This document shows, piece by piece, positions 61,301 to 64,000 of a stretch of 64,000 nt of DNA (positions within the stretch are counted from its first letter, which is position 1; every line of letters begins with the position of its first letter). The notes under the pieces are model-generated. The model was not told the origin of the DNA and made no database searches. It saw only the letters and a list, made by a program, of their open reading frames with translations. The translations under genes and the position numbers were made by a program. This DNA is from Phoronis australis (lineage: Eukaryota > Phoronida > Phoronidae): assembly GCA_002633005.1 (NCBI GenBank), contig NMRA01000270.1, forward strand, positions 208,345 to 272,344. Reading direction: 5' to 3'.

Positions 61301-64000
61301 GCTATCGTTAGTTCTTCATGGATTTATACGTTTCTGGGAGGTTCTAATTACAGGGAAGGGATGATATTAATAAAATTCGTTTCCCAGTGATTTTTATCCA
61401 GTGGAAACAAAACTAGAGTAGCTTGTGCTTAGAGATGGCAATTAACGCCTCTAAGATACGCACATAGGAGTGAGACTCTGTTATTAATTCTCTTTGAGCA
61501 CAAATAAAGAGCGGGTGGTCGCATTCCGTGGTTGTTTTACAAAGTTGTATCGCTTTCCTATGATGGGGAAAACTCCATACAAAGTTCCACTTAACTTACC
61601 GGTAATAACGAAAAGTGAAATTATGGAATAAAAAGCATGACCTTAAAAGGTTTAAGGAAGGTCGTTTGCTTAGCATTTTCTTTTATCGATTCAGCACCAG
61701 TTATCTTTCTGGACATAAATGTGACAAAATGTGCAGATATTTCCAAACAACCTCCAGATAACTACATATGATTGTGGGGTATTCTCAATTGTTGAACATG
61801 AAATCTCGAGAAATGATACAATAGCTCACGGTGTTTCATTTCAATGGCTTAGATAGATTCACATCAGTTCAGATCCTCTTTATTGTCCTTCTTGACTTTG
61901 GTATGTATCACAAGCTCGCCTTATTTTCACAGGTGAGTTGCTGATCGACCCACGGCATTTGCTTGAAGTACGAGAAACGCATATGTGTGAAATGCTGTTT
62001 TACTTTTATTTGGCCCTCTTTGGAATCGTCTCTCCTCACCTGAGCCGATTTTTTCTAAAACTGACAAGTAGGCAGGTAAGCTGTTTTGTTTCACGAGGTG
62101 CAAGTGTCCAGTTAGTTGCACAGGTATTAACGACATCAGTGTACGTTTTGCAGATTGCTATATCATGTACCTGTATCCAATTCTCGTTGTCGGCCAATCG
62201 TTTTTGTTAGATTTCAAACAAAAATTTTGAGTGGTGCACAAAATACACATCTGTCGCTGGAAAGAGAAACAATTGTTTAGGTTTTACCGACGTTAAATAT
62301 GTGGAGCGTAAGACCAGCTATGTCTTCGAATAACGTCTTATTCGTCTTACAAAATGACGAAGGTCCATGGAGTGTGAATAATGTGAATCTCATGATTACT
62401 ATTTTCTGCGTCTTTTGTTAGAAAATAGTGGTGGTGATGGTGGTGGTGGTAGTGGTGGTGCTTCTTCTTTTACGTTTGTTTATTCGATGATGTCATGTGC
62501 ATTGTTTAACAATATCAACGTGACGTGTTATAATGCGACGTCGTTGTTGCTCTCCAGTTTAGAATTTTCATACACCCGTGCCCATTTTTGCTGTATGGTA
62601 ATTCACTTTCCTCAGTGGCATTGTTGACAGTCTTTTACTGGGCGTTATCCGCAGATCACAAATAAAGTTCACTATCGAACACCCATGTTTACTAATAATT
62701 TGTTTCATCAACGCCTGCCTGTTGTTCCGGTCACCTCGCCGTGAACAAGTGTTCACCAGAATCAATGAACAGCGGGAAGAGATGTGTGCTTTCACGACGC
62801 TTCCAGCAATCCATTCTCTATTCGCGATCTCCATTCATTGTTTTCACTGTTTGTTTTTACTGCTTACTGGAGTGTACACCTATGGACCACAACAGGAAAG
62901 TAAACAGAGTCTTGTTCAGTGTGTTTGAGGTCGTCATCTCTGACTAGACACTCGATGGAAGCTGGGCTTTGTTAGGTTCTTTACTGCTGGAGTGGATGAC
63001 TTTCAGTAAGGGGGAGTCTTGGCTGGCCTGATATTGATATTGCCATGCATGCTAAACTCAGGTTGACGGGAACTGCAGGAAGACGAGTACCACTAATACA
63101 AGGTAAATGTCATTAAAATGACGTGTGACGACGGTGAAATGTGAAGTTGTACAGGAAATGTTCGCATAAGTATCGACGCAGAAGGGCTTACATTTGGAAC
63201 GTAATGTTCGGAACTCAGTCCGCCATGGTTGAAGCAGGACACAACTGTAATTTCTCGCCAAGGCTTTGTAGGGTTTTCCAAATGGGCACGTGACTGTCAA
63301 CGAGAAGTAAAAACAATTAGACTTCGTTTTTGCAGTCATCAGGTCACGTGTCAGCTATGATCTCGTCTGGGTGACTGACATCCCCGGGCGCAGATATATA
63401 TACCCACGTACACTGGGGATCTTCGTGAAATTTTGTATCCTGTTCCAAATGATGACAAATCTATTGGTCAGTGCCAAAATTGTTCCTACCTGTTTGTTGT
63501 CGCTGTTAAACTGTCATCGATGTGCCTTTCGTGTTGGTGATGTTTTGCTACATGTCTATAGAATGAGTTCAAAGAATCAACATAAATCCTTTATAACAAA
63601 GAGAAATACACCACTTCCCTAGTTTTTTTTCTACCCTACGATCTTATGCTGGCTGATATTTACCCAGGCCCAAAACTGAAAATAAACGGATCAGCTGATT
63701 ACTGATGCTGTTGGTTCGTGTTTGAAATGAACGCGTGTAATTTGATTTTCTATTCACCACGTGATAAGTGACCCTTTGTGCAACTTTTAAGTTTAAAAAA
63801 AAAATGCATTTTATCAGCATTCTATTTCTACAACAAATGCATCCATACCATCAATTACTCAAGAAACACTTGTTTATTGGTTTTGTCCAACCCTAAAATT
63901 GCGGGTTCTGTAACGATGCGTGTACGCATTTCCTGGGTCTTAAGTTTTCAGCTCATTCCGGCGACAATAATTCAAGATTGTATATTAAGCATTAAACCCT
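58382..64000. other. Right-end region, no gene recognised
   Basis: AT-rich sequence with only short open frames. It contains a degenerate repeat at about 60.25-60.39 kb and a GGT/GTG-rich simple tract at about 62.43-62.46 kb. Exons of a gene running off the window cannot be excluded. Confidence 0.45.
60255..60390. repeat. Degenerate dispersed repeat, second copy
   Basis: GATATTGTCGTGTATTTTGA, ACACGTGACTTATGTTAGAT and AGCGTTACTGAACGC parallel the sequence at 55.2-55.4 kb. No ends can be defined. Confidence 0.45.

Overview
The window looks like nuclear DNA from an invertebrate animal, probably a marine one; I cannot name the species. The evidence is three widely spliced, metazoan-conserved genes with GT-AG introns, long introns and spacers packed with short inverted-repeat DNA elements, tRNA-derived SINE fragments and minisatellites, and no bacterial-style operons. 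Isolated N positions (3909, 16581-16583, 27171, 44750, 58381) show that it is an assembled scaffold with closed gaps.

Layout. 1-5.9 kb: intergenic, with SINE and MITE pieces. 5.9-10 kb, minus strand: COQ3, the ubiquinone O-methyltransferase (five exons found, leader exon not found). 10-14.8 kb: shared upstream region between the divergent genes COQ3 and PNISR, with a SINE cluster and a duplicated CCAAT-containing block. 14.8-27 kb, plus strand: PNISR, an SR-related nuclear protein (11 exons plus a possible 11-nt microexon). 27-29.2 kb: convergent 3' spacer. 29.2-39.8 kb, minus strand: NT5DC1, a HAD-type 5'-nucleotidase-domain protein, complete in ten exons with every junction in phase. 39.8-46.4 kb: repeat-rich, with a dead Tc1/mariner transposase, several MITEs and a 1.3-kb tandem duplication. 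46.4-47.1 kb, plus strand: an uninterrupted two-domain GNA/bulb-type mannose lectin. 48.5-48.9 kb: a tentative two-exon minus-strand gene. 50.0-50.2 kb, minus strand: a 77-residue membrane protein resembling cytochrome c oxidase subunit VIc. 50.3-64 kb: little recognisable coding; it holds a near-perfect 13-bp minisatellite of at least 1.4 kb ending at an assembly gap.

How the genes relate. COQ3 and PNISR are also neighbours in human (6q16.2, from memory) and NT5DC1 lies on the same human arm (6q22), so the left two thirds probably preserves old animal linkage. They share no pathway: COQ3 and the COX6C-like protein would act in mitochondria, PNISR in splicing-associated nuclear complexes.

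The most unusual signal is in PNISR. Three of its introns carry a tandem repeat that begins at, or within a few bases of, the 5' splice site, and in two of them the repeat unit appears to derive from the exon-intron boundary, creating decayed copies of the splice donor inside the intron.
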